Positions 47,776 through 54,491 of a stretch of 64,000 nucleotides of DNA are shown piece by piece. Origin of the DNA: Rhodospirillales bacterium (lineage in GTDB: Bacteria > Pseudomonadota > Alphaproteobacteria > Reyranellales > Reyranellaceae); assembly GCA_016185145.1 (NCBI GenBank), contig JACPOB010000005.1, positions 1 through 64,000 of the forward strand. The letters run 5' to 3'. The position numbers and the translations under genes are program-made. The notes beneath the pieces are model-generated. The model saw only the letters and a program-made list of their open reading frames with translations, was not told the origin of the DNA and did not search any database. How positions within the stretch are numbered: the stretch's first letter is position 1; the number at the start of each line of letters is the position of its first letter.

Positions 47776-48432
47776 ATGGCCGAGGCTTCGCTGACCGTCA
47801 GTAGCAAGAACTATTCCTCTTGGTCGCTGCGCGGCTTCCTGCTGTGCCGGATGGCCGGGCTGGATTTCGCAGAGAAGATCGCCCCGATCGACGATCCGGC
47901 CACGCGGGCCGAGCTATTGCTGCTGTCGCCGTCGTTCCTGGTGCCCTGCCTGGAGCACGGCGAGGTCAAGGTCTGGGACACGCTGGCGATCGCCGAGTAC
48001 CTGAACGAGATCAAACCGGAGGCAGGCCTGCTGCCGGCCGACCCGGTGGCCCGCGCCCATTGCCGGGCGGTGTGCGGCGAGATGCATTCGGGCTTCGCCA
48101 ACCTGCGCTCGGCCCTGCCCATGAACCTCAAGGTGCGGCACCAGGGCTTCAAGGTATGGGCGGGCGCCCAGGCCGACATCGATCGCGTGACGGCGATCTG
48201 GCGCGAGTGCCTGCAGCGCTACGGCGGGCCCTACCTGTTCGGCGCCAAGCCGACCATGGCTGACGCCATGTACGCCCCGGTCTGCTCGCGCTTTGCGACA
48301 TACGACGTGAAGCTCGATGCGGCCTCGGCCGGCTATCGCGACCTCATGCTGAAATTCCCGGCGATGATGGAATGGACTCTGGCGGCCAAGTCCGAGCCCG
48401 AGGAGGTCGAGGAGCTGGACGTCGAGTTTTAG
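47776..48432 (+). CDS. glutathione S-transferase family protein
   Basis: A 218-residue dimeric enzyme. The N-terminal thioredoxin-like domain has NYSSWSLRGFLLCRMAGLDF, with Ser/Tyr near the glutathione thiol, and FLVPCLEHGEVKVWDTLAIAEYL with the cis-Pro and Asp-Thr (normally Glu-Ser) glutathione contacts. The C-terminal helical domain has the N-capping YLFGAKPTMADAMYAPV. It is divergent from phaZ. Substrate unknown. Confidence 0.9.
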   Translation: MAEASLTVSSKNYSSWSLRGFLLCRMAGLDFAEKIAPIDDPATRAELLLLSPSFLVPCLEHGEVKVWDTLAIAEYLNEIKPEAGLLPADPVARAHCRAVCGEMHSGFANLRSALPMNLKVRHQGFKVWAGAQADIDRVTAIWRECLQRYGGPYLFGAKPTMADAMYAPVCSRFATYDVKLDAASAGYRDLMLKFPAMMEWTLAAKSEPEEVEELDVEF

Positions 48433-48433
48433 T

Positions 48434-48648
48434 GCTGGGGGCGCGCCACTCCAGTGGCGCGTCATGAGCGCGTAGCACCAACACCACCTCACCCTGAGGA
48501 GCGCCGCATGGTGGCGCGTCTCAAAGGGTGGGCAACAGCAAGGCAGGTCGCCCACCCTTCGAGACGCGCCCTGCGGGCGCTCCTCAGGGTGAGGTAGGTG
48601 TGTTGCCCAGTCGACCATGACGCGCCACTGGAGTGGCGCGCCCCCAGC
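48434..48648. repeat. repeat family P2, copy 2, split by a P3 element
   Basis: Outer arms GCTGGGGGCGCGCCACTCCA and its complement at the right end are the same as in the P2 copy at 11458-11538. A whole P3 repeat (48486-48595) lies inside. So one repeat has inserted into another. Confidence 0.92.
48486..48595. repeat. palindromic repeat family P3, copy 3
   Basis: ACCTCACCCTGAGGAG to CTCCTCAGGGTGAGGT, nested in the P2 element. Confidence 0.93.
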
Positions 48649-48707
48649 CCCTTGCCTGCCCTCCCCTCCTTGCGCAGACTTCGCGCAACGATTGGGAGGA
48701 AAAAACC

Positions 48708-49685
48708 TTGAACATCACGCGTCGCGTGGCCGTCGGCGGATTGGCGGCCCTGCCCTTTGTCCAGACAAGAGCCCAAGCCCAGCAGAGCTTCCCCGGCAGA
48801 CCGATGACCCTCGTCGTGCCGTTTCCTGCCGGCGGGCCGGCGGATATCTTCGGCCGCAATCTCGCCGAGCGCATGTCGCCCCTGCTCGGCCAGCCGGTGC
48901 TGGTCGAGAACAAGAGCGGCGCCGCCGGCGTCACCGGCGTCGACTTCGTCGCCAAGGCTGGCGCCGACGCCCACGTCATGGGCCTGATGAGCGCCTCGGC
49001 CGGCGCCATCATGCAGAGCCTGATGCCCAAGATGCCGTTCGACCCGGCCAAGGACATCGCCCCGCAGATCCTGGTGGTGCGCGTGCAGGAGGTGCTCGCC
49101 ATCAACAGCAAGCTCGGCATCAACGACCTCAAGAGCTTCATCGCCCATGCCAAGGCCAATCCCGGCAAGGTGACCTGCGGTTCGGCCGGCACCGGCGGCA
49201 TCACCCATCTCGCCATCGAGCTGTTCAAGCGCGAGACGGGCACGGACCTGCTGCATGTGCCCTATCGCGGCGCCGCGCCCGCCACCAACGACCTTTTGGC
49301 CGGTACGGTCGACACCGTGCTGCTCGACATCTCCGTGCTGCTGCCGCACGTCCGCACGGGCGCCATCAAGGTCCTGGGCGTGACGTCGGACACGCGCGCG
49401 CCGCTCCTGCCCGACGTGCCGACCATGCGCGAGATGGGCTATCCCAAGGTCAATTCCGACAACTGGTACGCCCTGATCTCGCCCGGCGCCGCAGCGCCCG
49501 AAGCGCGCAAGAAGATCTTCGATGCCGCCACCGCCGCGCTCAAGAGCAAGGAGCTGGCGGAGGCCTACGAGAAGGTGGGCGGCGTCGTGGGCGGCGGCAC
49601 CTCGGCCGAGCTGCAGGCCTTCCTCAAGGAGGAAGTCGACAAGTGGGCCGCCATCATCAAGGCAGCCAACGTCAAGCTGGAGTAG
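48708..49685 (+). CDS. tripartite tricarboxylate transporter substrate-binding protein (Bug family)
   Basis: A 325-residue periplasmic binding protein. TTG 48708 follows a strong GGGAGGA site. The N-terminus has a twin-arginine-like signal (NITRRVAVGGLAALP). Bug motifs: PMTLVVPFPAGGPADIFGR, GQPVLVENKSGAAG, VPYRGAAPATNDLLAG. Membrane partners TctA/TctB are absent here, as for many orphan Bug proteins. It heads a cluster with a hydrolase-like protein, a PLP enzyme and an esterase, so the ligand may be their substrate. Confidence 0.93.
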   Translation: MNITRRVAVGGLAALPFVQTRAQAQQSFPGRPMTLVVPFPAGGPADIFGRNLAERMSPLLGQPVLVENKSGAAGVTGVDFVAKAGADAHVMGLMSASAGAIMQSLMPKMPFDPAKDIAPQILVVRVQEVLAINSKLGINDLKSFIAHAKANPGKVTCGSAGTGGITHLAIELFKRETGTDLLHVPYRGAAPATNDLLAGTVDTVLLDISVLLPHVRTGAIKVLGVTSDTRAPLLPDVPTMREMGYPKVNSDNWYALISPGAAAPEARKKIFDAATAALKSKELAEAYEKVGGVVGGGTSAELQAFLKEEVDKWAAIIKAANVKLE

Positions 49686-49693
49686 AGTGGCGC

Positions 49694-50503
49694 GTGACCC
49701 TGAACATCGATCGCGGCCTGGCGAAGACCTTCGCCGGGCATATCCACTGGCGGGCCTGCGGCAACGCCGACGCTCCCGTCGTCATGGTGAGCCACATCAA
49801 CCAGCAGAGCTCGGCCGTCATGGTCGAGCTGCTGCAGGCGCTGGCGCCCGACTTCCGCGCCATCGCCATCGACTATCCGAGCCACGGCCATTCCGATCAC
49901 ATCGACTGGCAGCCCGGCATCGAGGACTACGCGCGCTGCGTGGTCGAGGTGATGGATGCGCTCGAGATCGAGCGCGCCTTCGCCATGGGTGAAGCCGTCG
50001 GTGCGGCAACCTCGATCGCGCTCGGCTCACGCTGGCCGCAGCGCATCGACAAGGCGGTGCTGATCAACATCCCCTACTTCAGCGACGCCGATACCGCCAG
50101 GAACGACATCGCCGACATCGCCAAGGTGCGGCCGAGCGACGAATCGGGCTTCCCGGCGCCGCGCTCGATGAAGTTCCTGCTCGAGAACGATCCCGAGCAC
50201 GCTCCGATGCAGCCGACGCAGTCGTGGATGGACCGCATCAACACCGCCCAGCTCGAGATCGGCCGCGACCGCTGGCAGGCGATGGGCGCGCTCGCCAAGT
50301 TCGACACGCTGGGCGGCATGGCGACGTTGAAGCTGCCGGTGCTGATGCTCTATGGCGAGAACTTCATCTACGGCAGGCATCGCGCGCTGATGCAGGCGAA
50401 GTGCCCGCACGCCAGGTTCGAGATCGTGCCCGGCGGCCGCTTCTGCATGAGCTGGGAGCGCGCCACGGACATCGCGGCGCACGCCCGCGCCTTTCTCCTC
50501 TGA
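49694..50503 (+). CDS. alpha/beta-hydrolase-fold protein lacking the catalytic residues
   Basis: A 269-residue protein starting with GTG 49694, 8 bases after the Bug gene. The fold is clear (APVVMVSHINQQSS, AIDYPSHGHSDH, KLPVLMLYGENF). The nucleophile elbow reads AMGEAVGAA where active enzymes have G-H-S-M-G: Ser is Ala. The catalytic His region reads PGGRFCMSWERA, with Arg in place of His. It therefore probably binds a ligand or regulates rather than hydrolyses. Confidence 0.82.
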   Translation: MTLNIDRGLAKTFAGHIHWRACGNADAPVVMVSHINQQSSAVMVELLQALAPDFRAIAIDYPSHGHSDHIDWQPGIEDYARCVVEVMDALEIERAFAMGEAVGAATSIALGSRWPQRIDKAVLINIPYFSDADTARNDIADIAKVRPSDESGFPAPRSMKFLLENDPEHAPMQPTQSWMDRINTAQLEIGRDRWQAMGALAKFDTLGGMATLKLPVLMLYGENFIYGRHRALMQAKCPHARFEIVPGGRFCMSWERATDIAAHARAFLL

Positions 50504-50507
50504 CGCC

Positions 50508-51536
50508 ATGAGCCGCGAGGCCATCGGGCGGCTCAACGGGGCGCTGGCGCGCTTTCCTCGCGTCGGCCTCTGCACGCTGCCGACGCCCTTGGAGCCCATG
50601 ACTCGGCTCAGCCGGCATCTCGCGGGACCGCGGCTGTGGGTCAAGCGCGAGGACTTGAGCGGGCCGGGCTTCGGCGGCAACAAGCTGCGCAAGCTCGACT
50701 ATGTGCTGCACGAAGCGCTGCGAAGCGGCGTCGACACGCTGGTGTCGGGCGGCGTGGTGCAGTCCAACAGCCAGCGCCAAGTCGCGGCCGCGGCGGCCAA
50801 GCTCGGCCTCGACTGCCATCTCGCCGTCTATCATGGCCGGCTGGCGCCGCCTTCGCCCGAGTACGGCCGAACCGGCAATGCGCTGCTCAACCGCCTGTTC
50901 GGCGCGACGCTGCACGACGTGCCGTGGAACGGCGATCGCAACGGCGCCATCCGCGATCTTGCCACGCGTCTCCAGGCGGAGGGACGCAAGACCTATGTCG
51001 TGCCCTACGGAGTATCCAATCCGCTGGGCGCGGTCGGCTATGCCTCGACGGTGGCGGAGATTGCCGAGCAGTGCGCCGCGCGCGGCTTGAAACCCCGCGC
51101 CATCGTCCATTGCTCGGGCAGTGCGGCCACGCAGGCCGGGCTGGTCGTCGGCGCGCACCTCTGCCTGCCCGACACCCGCATTGTCGGCATCGACATCGAT
51201 GCCGAGCCCGAACGGGTGCGCGCCGACGTGTCGGCCTACGGCCGCGGCGCCGCCCAGCTTCTCGACCAGCCGTTCGACGAGGCCGATGTCGAAGTCGTCG
51301 CGGGCCACGCCGGCCCAGCCTACGGCGTGCCGCACGCGGCGACGGTCGAGGCGATCAGGCTCGCCGCGCGTCTGGAAGCGCTGATCCTCGATCCGGTGTA
51401 TTCGGGCAAGGGCCTGGCCGGCCTGATCGCGCTGATCCGGGGCGGGCGCTGGTCGGCGGCCGACGATATCGTCTTCCTCCATACCGGCGGCGCCCCTGCC
51501 CTGTTCGCCTATCGCCATCTTTTCGATCCGGAGTGA
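50508..51536 (+). CDS. PLP-dependent D-cysteine desulfhydrase / ACC deaminase family enzyme
   Basis: A 342-residue fold-type II PLP enzyme. The PLP-binding Lys is in FGGNKLRKLDYVL at about residue 63; VSGGVVQSNSQRQVAAAAA binds the carboxylate, and HCSGSAATQAGLVVG holds the phosphate loop variant. DYSGKGL-like VYSGKGLAGL is near the end. It splits D-cysteine or related amino acids to a keto acid, ammonia and sulfide in the family; ACC deaminase is less likely without the Glu/Leu pair. It starts 4 bases after the hydrolase-like gene. Confidence 0.88.
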   Translation: MSREAIGRLNGALARFPRVGLCTLPTPLEPMTRLSRHLAGPRLWVKREDLSGPGFGGNKLRKLDYVLHEALRSGVDTLVSGGVVQSNSQRQVAAAAAKLGLDCHLAVYHGRLAPPSPEYGRTGNALLNRLFGATLHDVPWNGDRNGAIRDLATRLQAEGRKTYVVPYGVSNPLGAVGYASTVAEIAEQCAARGLKPRAIVHCSGSAATQAGLVVGAHLCLPDTRIVGIDIDAEPERVRADVSAYGRGAAQLLDQPFDEADVEVVAGHAGPAYGVPHAATVEAIRLAARLEALILDPVYSGKGLAGLIALIRGGRWSAADDIVFLHTGGAPALFAYRHLFDPE

Positions 51537-51539
51537 CCG

Positions 51540-52490
51540 ATGCTCGACCATGAAGCCCGCGTACTGCTCGAACTGATGGAGAAGGCCGTTCAGGAAGGGC
51601 AGCCAAAGCTCCATACGTTGCCGTACGCGGTGGGCCGCCAGGCGGTCGACAAGATGTCGGAGGACAGCGAGGCCGATCCAATGCAGGTCGGCGAAGTCGC
51701 CGACGGCGCCTTCGCCGGGCCGGGCGGCGAGATCCGCTTTCGCCGTTATCGACCGCTCGGCGCCGCTGCCGGGCCGCTGCCGACGCTGATCTACTATCAC
51801 GGCGGCGGCTTCGTGATCGGCAACATCGAGACCCATGACTCGACCTGCCGGCGGCTGGCCAACAAGAGCCGCTGCCAGGTGATCTCGATCGACTATCGCC
51901 TGTCCCCCGAGCATCCCTTCCCGGCATCGACCGATGACGGCATCGCCGCATTCCGCCATGTCCGCGACAACGCCGCCTCGTTCGGCGTCGATGCGACGCG
52001 CATCGCCGTCGGCGGCGATTCGGCGGGCGGCGCCATCGCCGCGGTGGTCTGCCAGGCCATACGCGATGCCGGCGACAAGCAGGGCCCGGCCTTCCAGATG
52101 CTGATCTATCCCGCGACGGATTCCAGCAAGCAGAGCGCTTCGCGCGTGGCCTTCGCCGAAGGCTACTTCCTCACCAAGGAGCTGATGGAATGGTTCTGGA
52201 AGGCCTACGTACCGGCCGGCACCGATCTCAGCGACCTGCGCCTGTCGCCGCTGCTCGCCGAGGATTTCAGGGGCCTGCCACCCGCCTTCGTCCTGACCGC
52301 GGGCTACGATCCATTGCGCGACGAGGGCCGCGCCTATGCCGACCGGCTGATCGATGCCGGCATCAAGACGACCTATGTGAACTATCCCGGCACCATCCAC
52401 GGCTTCTTCTCGCTGACGCGCTTCCTGAGCCAGGGGTTGAAGGCGAACGACGAAGCGGCGGCGGTGATGGCGGCGCACTTCGGGATGTAA
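51540..52490 (+). CDS. alpha/beta hydrolase, hormone-sensitive lipase family esterase
   Basis: A 316-residue esterase. Oxyanion motif YYHGGGFVIGN, nucleophile GGDSAGGA, Asp in TAGYDPLRDEGRAYA and His in GTIHGFFSL are all present, as in the HSL (family IV) lipolytic enzymes. It starts 3 bases after the PLP gene and ends the cluster. Short-chain acyl esters are the usual substrate. Confidence 0.94.
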   Translation: MLDHEARVLLELMEKAVQEGQPKLHTLPYAVGRQAVDKMSEDSEADPMQVGEVADGAFAGPGGEIRFRRYRPLGAAAGPLPTLIYYHGGGFVIGNIETHDSTCRRLANKSRCQVISIDYRLSPEHPFPASTDDGIAAFRHVRDNAASFGVDATRIAVGGDSAGGAIAAVVCQAIRDAGDKQGPAFQMLIYPATDSSKQSASRVAFAEGYFLTKELMEWFWKAYVPAGTDLSDLRLSPLLAEDFRGLPPAFVLTAGYDPLRDEGRAYADRLIDAGIKTTYVNYPGTIHGFFSLTRFLSQGLKANDEAAAVMAAHFGM

Positions 52491-52502
52491 GGCGACACAA
52501 AG

Positions 52503-52655
52503 ATGATCCCGCAGGTTTCCGGTTTCGCACCTTTTGCAAGTCCGACCATGCAGCCCCAAAGCCTGCTCGGCGTTTCCTATACGCCGTTGGGGCTACCCCA
52601 GACTGTGCGCGGCGGTGGATGTCTTCCTGTTGACAGGATTCCGGCCGGCCAGTAG
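52503..52655 (+). CDS. possible small ORF (50 residues)
   Basis: In the 476-base gap 52491-52966. It runs from ATG 52503 (MIPQVSGFAPFASPTM) to TAG 52653, rich in Pro and Gly. A weak ribosome site TAAGGCGAC overlaps the esterase stop. There is no family match and no strong codon signal, so it may be chance. Confidence 0.25.
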   Translation: MIPQVSGFAPFASPTMQPQSLLGVSYTPLGLPQTVRGGGCLPVDRIPAGQ

Positions 52656-52691
52656 CGTTTTGAAACCTCCGGTAGAAGAAGGAGCTGCAGC

Positions 52692-52829
52692 ATGCCTTTC
52701 GCCCCCTCCAAGCGGCCGCCGGCGATACTCCTATCGACCATATTGCCCGGAACAGGAAGCGGCGTCAGCGCCGGCATCCTCTCTACGCCAACGATGATGC
52801 CGGGCACCGGCAGTGGTCTGCTCCCCTAG
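52692..52829 (+). CDS. possible small ORF with repeated PGTGSG motif (45 residues)
   Basis: ATG 52692 lies 9 bases after a good AAGGAG site. The product MPFAPSKRPPAILLSTILPG continues with two PGTGSG units (residues 19-24 and 37-42), each preceded by ILSTxxxPGTGSG-like sequence. It is the better of two small ORFs here, but nothing confirms expression. The rest of the gap up to 52966 has an inverted pair CCGAATGG (52839) / CCATTCGG (52897) that could be part of a promoter of the following gene. Confidence 0.35.
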   Translation: MPFAPSKRPPAILLSTILPGTGSGVSAGILSTPTMMPGTGSGLLP

Positions 52830-52966
52830 GGCGTAATATCCGAATGGCGCAAGCACCCGCGGACGGAGTCCAGGGGGCGAGACCAGGTTTTTGCATCCAT
52901 TCGGCCTGTACCATAAGTTGATTTAGTTGAGCAGCCCTGCCTTAATGCGCGAGGGGGACTGCCAAC

Positions 52967-54367
52967 ATGAGCAACGGTATCGCGAAGGGCCTGTCGGGCC
53001 TTTGGACCGCGATTTGGTTCGTCAGCGTCTACGCGTGGCTGAACAATGTCGTGCACGAGATGCAAGCAGGCCGCTACGGCGCCCTCATCATTCTCCTGGT
53101 CGTCCTGGGGTTCGCCGTCGTTCTTTTCCTCGTGGAAGGCCTCGAAATTGCCTTCGGTGACCTGCGGGACAAGGACGTGGACCAATTCAACGATCGGTCG
53201 ACCGGCGTCGCCGTCAAGGAAATCCAGAAGCATTCGGATTTCTTCTTTTCGCAGCGGCAAGTGTTCTCCGTCACGATCATCTCATTCATCAGCATCCTGA
53301 TCTCGAGCAACATCGAAAGCTTCTACGTATACGGCTACGGCAGCGTCCACGAACCGCTCGCCGGCATTCTGAACTTCATCTTCATCAATGTGCTCATCCT
53401 GTGCGCCTGCCAAGTGGCGCCCAAACGGCTTGCGATCGTCAACTCCGAGCGTTTTCTGTCGCAATCCAAGATGATGTGGCCGGTCATAAAGTGGGTCGGC
53501 TGGCTGAACATTCCCGGACCTTCGGACATCATCGTCAGATTCCTGAAGAAGGTCTTCGGATACAAAGAGCGCCAGCTTCTGCCGAGTCGCGCCTCCCACT
53601 ACAACAGTTCGGCTCTGATAAACGGCCACTGCAACGACCTGCGATCGATTTCGATCAAGCTATACGAGGACGGAAGCGCCGACATCAGCCGCCTCTCCTT
53701 GCTTCTCTTTCTGCACGGCCGCAGGAAAACCATAAGCGGGCGCACCCGCGTCGGTCCGGGAAACTCGCGAATTCTGCAGCATGCGAATCAGGTGCTCATC
53801 CATAGCGCCTGGTGCCTGCCGATCGTCGAAGACTTGAGACCGCACGAGGCATGCTTCGACGGTGTTTTCGCCGAGGCGCTGGCCCGGCGTTCCACAGACG
53901 ATTTTCTCAAGGCACGCAACATCGAGCCGTTCGATTTGATGGAAAACGCGGAAATCGGGATCGCCACAACCGGGGCAAGTCTCGACGATCCCGACTGGAC
54001 GATCACGTCTCTCGACGGCTGGCCGGAGGATCTCAAGACGAAGTCCGGGACCGCTCACATGCTTTGCGTGTTGTTCGAGATCACGGCCAAAGCCCCCGCC
54101 GGCTCCTTCTTCATCGGTAGCCAGGACTCGTGGGTCGAGAGCATCTCACCCGCATGCCGAAAGCTTTCCTTTTCCATCGAACCGGCAACCAAGAACGTGC
54201 GGGTTTCATCGAATCCTTCCTGCAAGGTCGGCACCGAAAACATCAAGACAGCCTTGACGGAAGAATCTGCGAGAGCAATGCAGCAGCTCCAGACCAACGG
54301 CTATATCCCGTACCCCGTCCAGTCCGCGGTATATGAATTCAGCTGGAGCACTTTGTTGAGGATCTAG
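52967..54367 (+). CDS. unknown membrane protein with distant DUF21-like transmembrane part
   Basis: A 466-residue protein. Four hydrophobic segments lie at about 12-28, 38-58, 100-122 and 130-152. The stretch INVLILCACQVAPKRLAIVNSERFL has the layout of the EVMPKTLA helix in CNNM/CorC DUF21 domains, and FVSVYAW..LVEGLEIAFGDLRDK that of the first helix; the match is only by eye. Residues about 190-466 are soluble and unrecognised. Base composition is less GC-rich than the neighbours and the sequence has more Ser, Asn and Lys, suggesting acquisition. The stop codon lies in the border of repeat P5. Confidence 0.65.
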   Translation: MSNGIAKGLSGLWTAIWFVSVYAWLNNVVHEMQAGRYGALIILLVVLGFAVVLFLVEGLEIAFGDLRDKDVDQFNDRSTGVAVKEIQKHSDFFFSQRQVFSVTIISFISILISSNIESFYVYGYGSVHEPLAGILNFIFINVLILCACQVAPKRLAIVNSERFLSQSKMMWPVIKWVGWLNIPGPSDIIVRFLKKVFGYKERQLLPSRASHYNSSALINGHCNDLRSISIKLYEDGSADISRLSLLLFLHGRRKTISGRTRVGPGNSRILQHANQVLIHSAWCLPIVEDLRPHEACFDGVFAEALARRSTDDFLKARNIEPFDLMENAEIGIATTGASLDDPDWTITSLDGWPEDLKTKSGTAHMLCVLFEITAKAPAGSFFIGSQDSWVESISPACRKLSFSIEPATKNVRVSSNPSCKVGTENIKTALTEESARAMQQLQTNGYIPYPVQSAVYEFSWSTLLRI

Positions 54368-54491
54368 AGCGGAATGCGACCAGATGGAACCGCGCGCGGT
54401 TCCATCTGATCGCATTCGCGCGCACTGGAGATCGTGGTTCCACTGGGCATGATGGGTTCGGCTGATTCCAGCCGAACCCATCATGCTCTAG
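54364..54491. repeat. composite double-hairpin element P5, copy 2
   Basis: CTAGAGC at the left, GCTCTAG at the right. Hairpin 1 (54372-54418) has arms beginning GAATGCGACCAGATGG; hairpin 2 (54449-54484) has 16-base perfect arms ATGATGGGTTCGGCTG around ATTC. Both borders overlap stop codons of the flanking convergent genes. Confidence 0.95.

Noticed and set aside
50508..51536. ACC deaminase (plant growth promotion gene)
   Set aside because: The family is shared, but motifs are closer to D-cysteine desulfhydrase and the diagnostic ACC residues could not be confirmed by eye.
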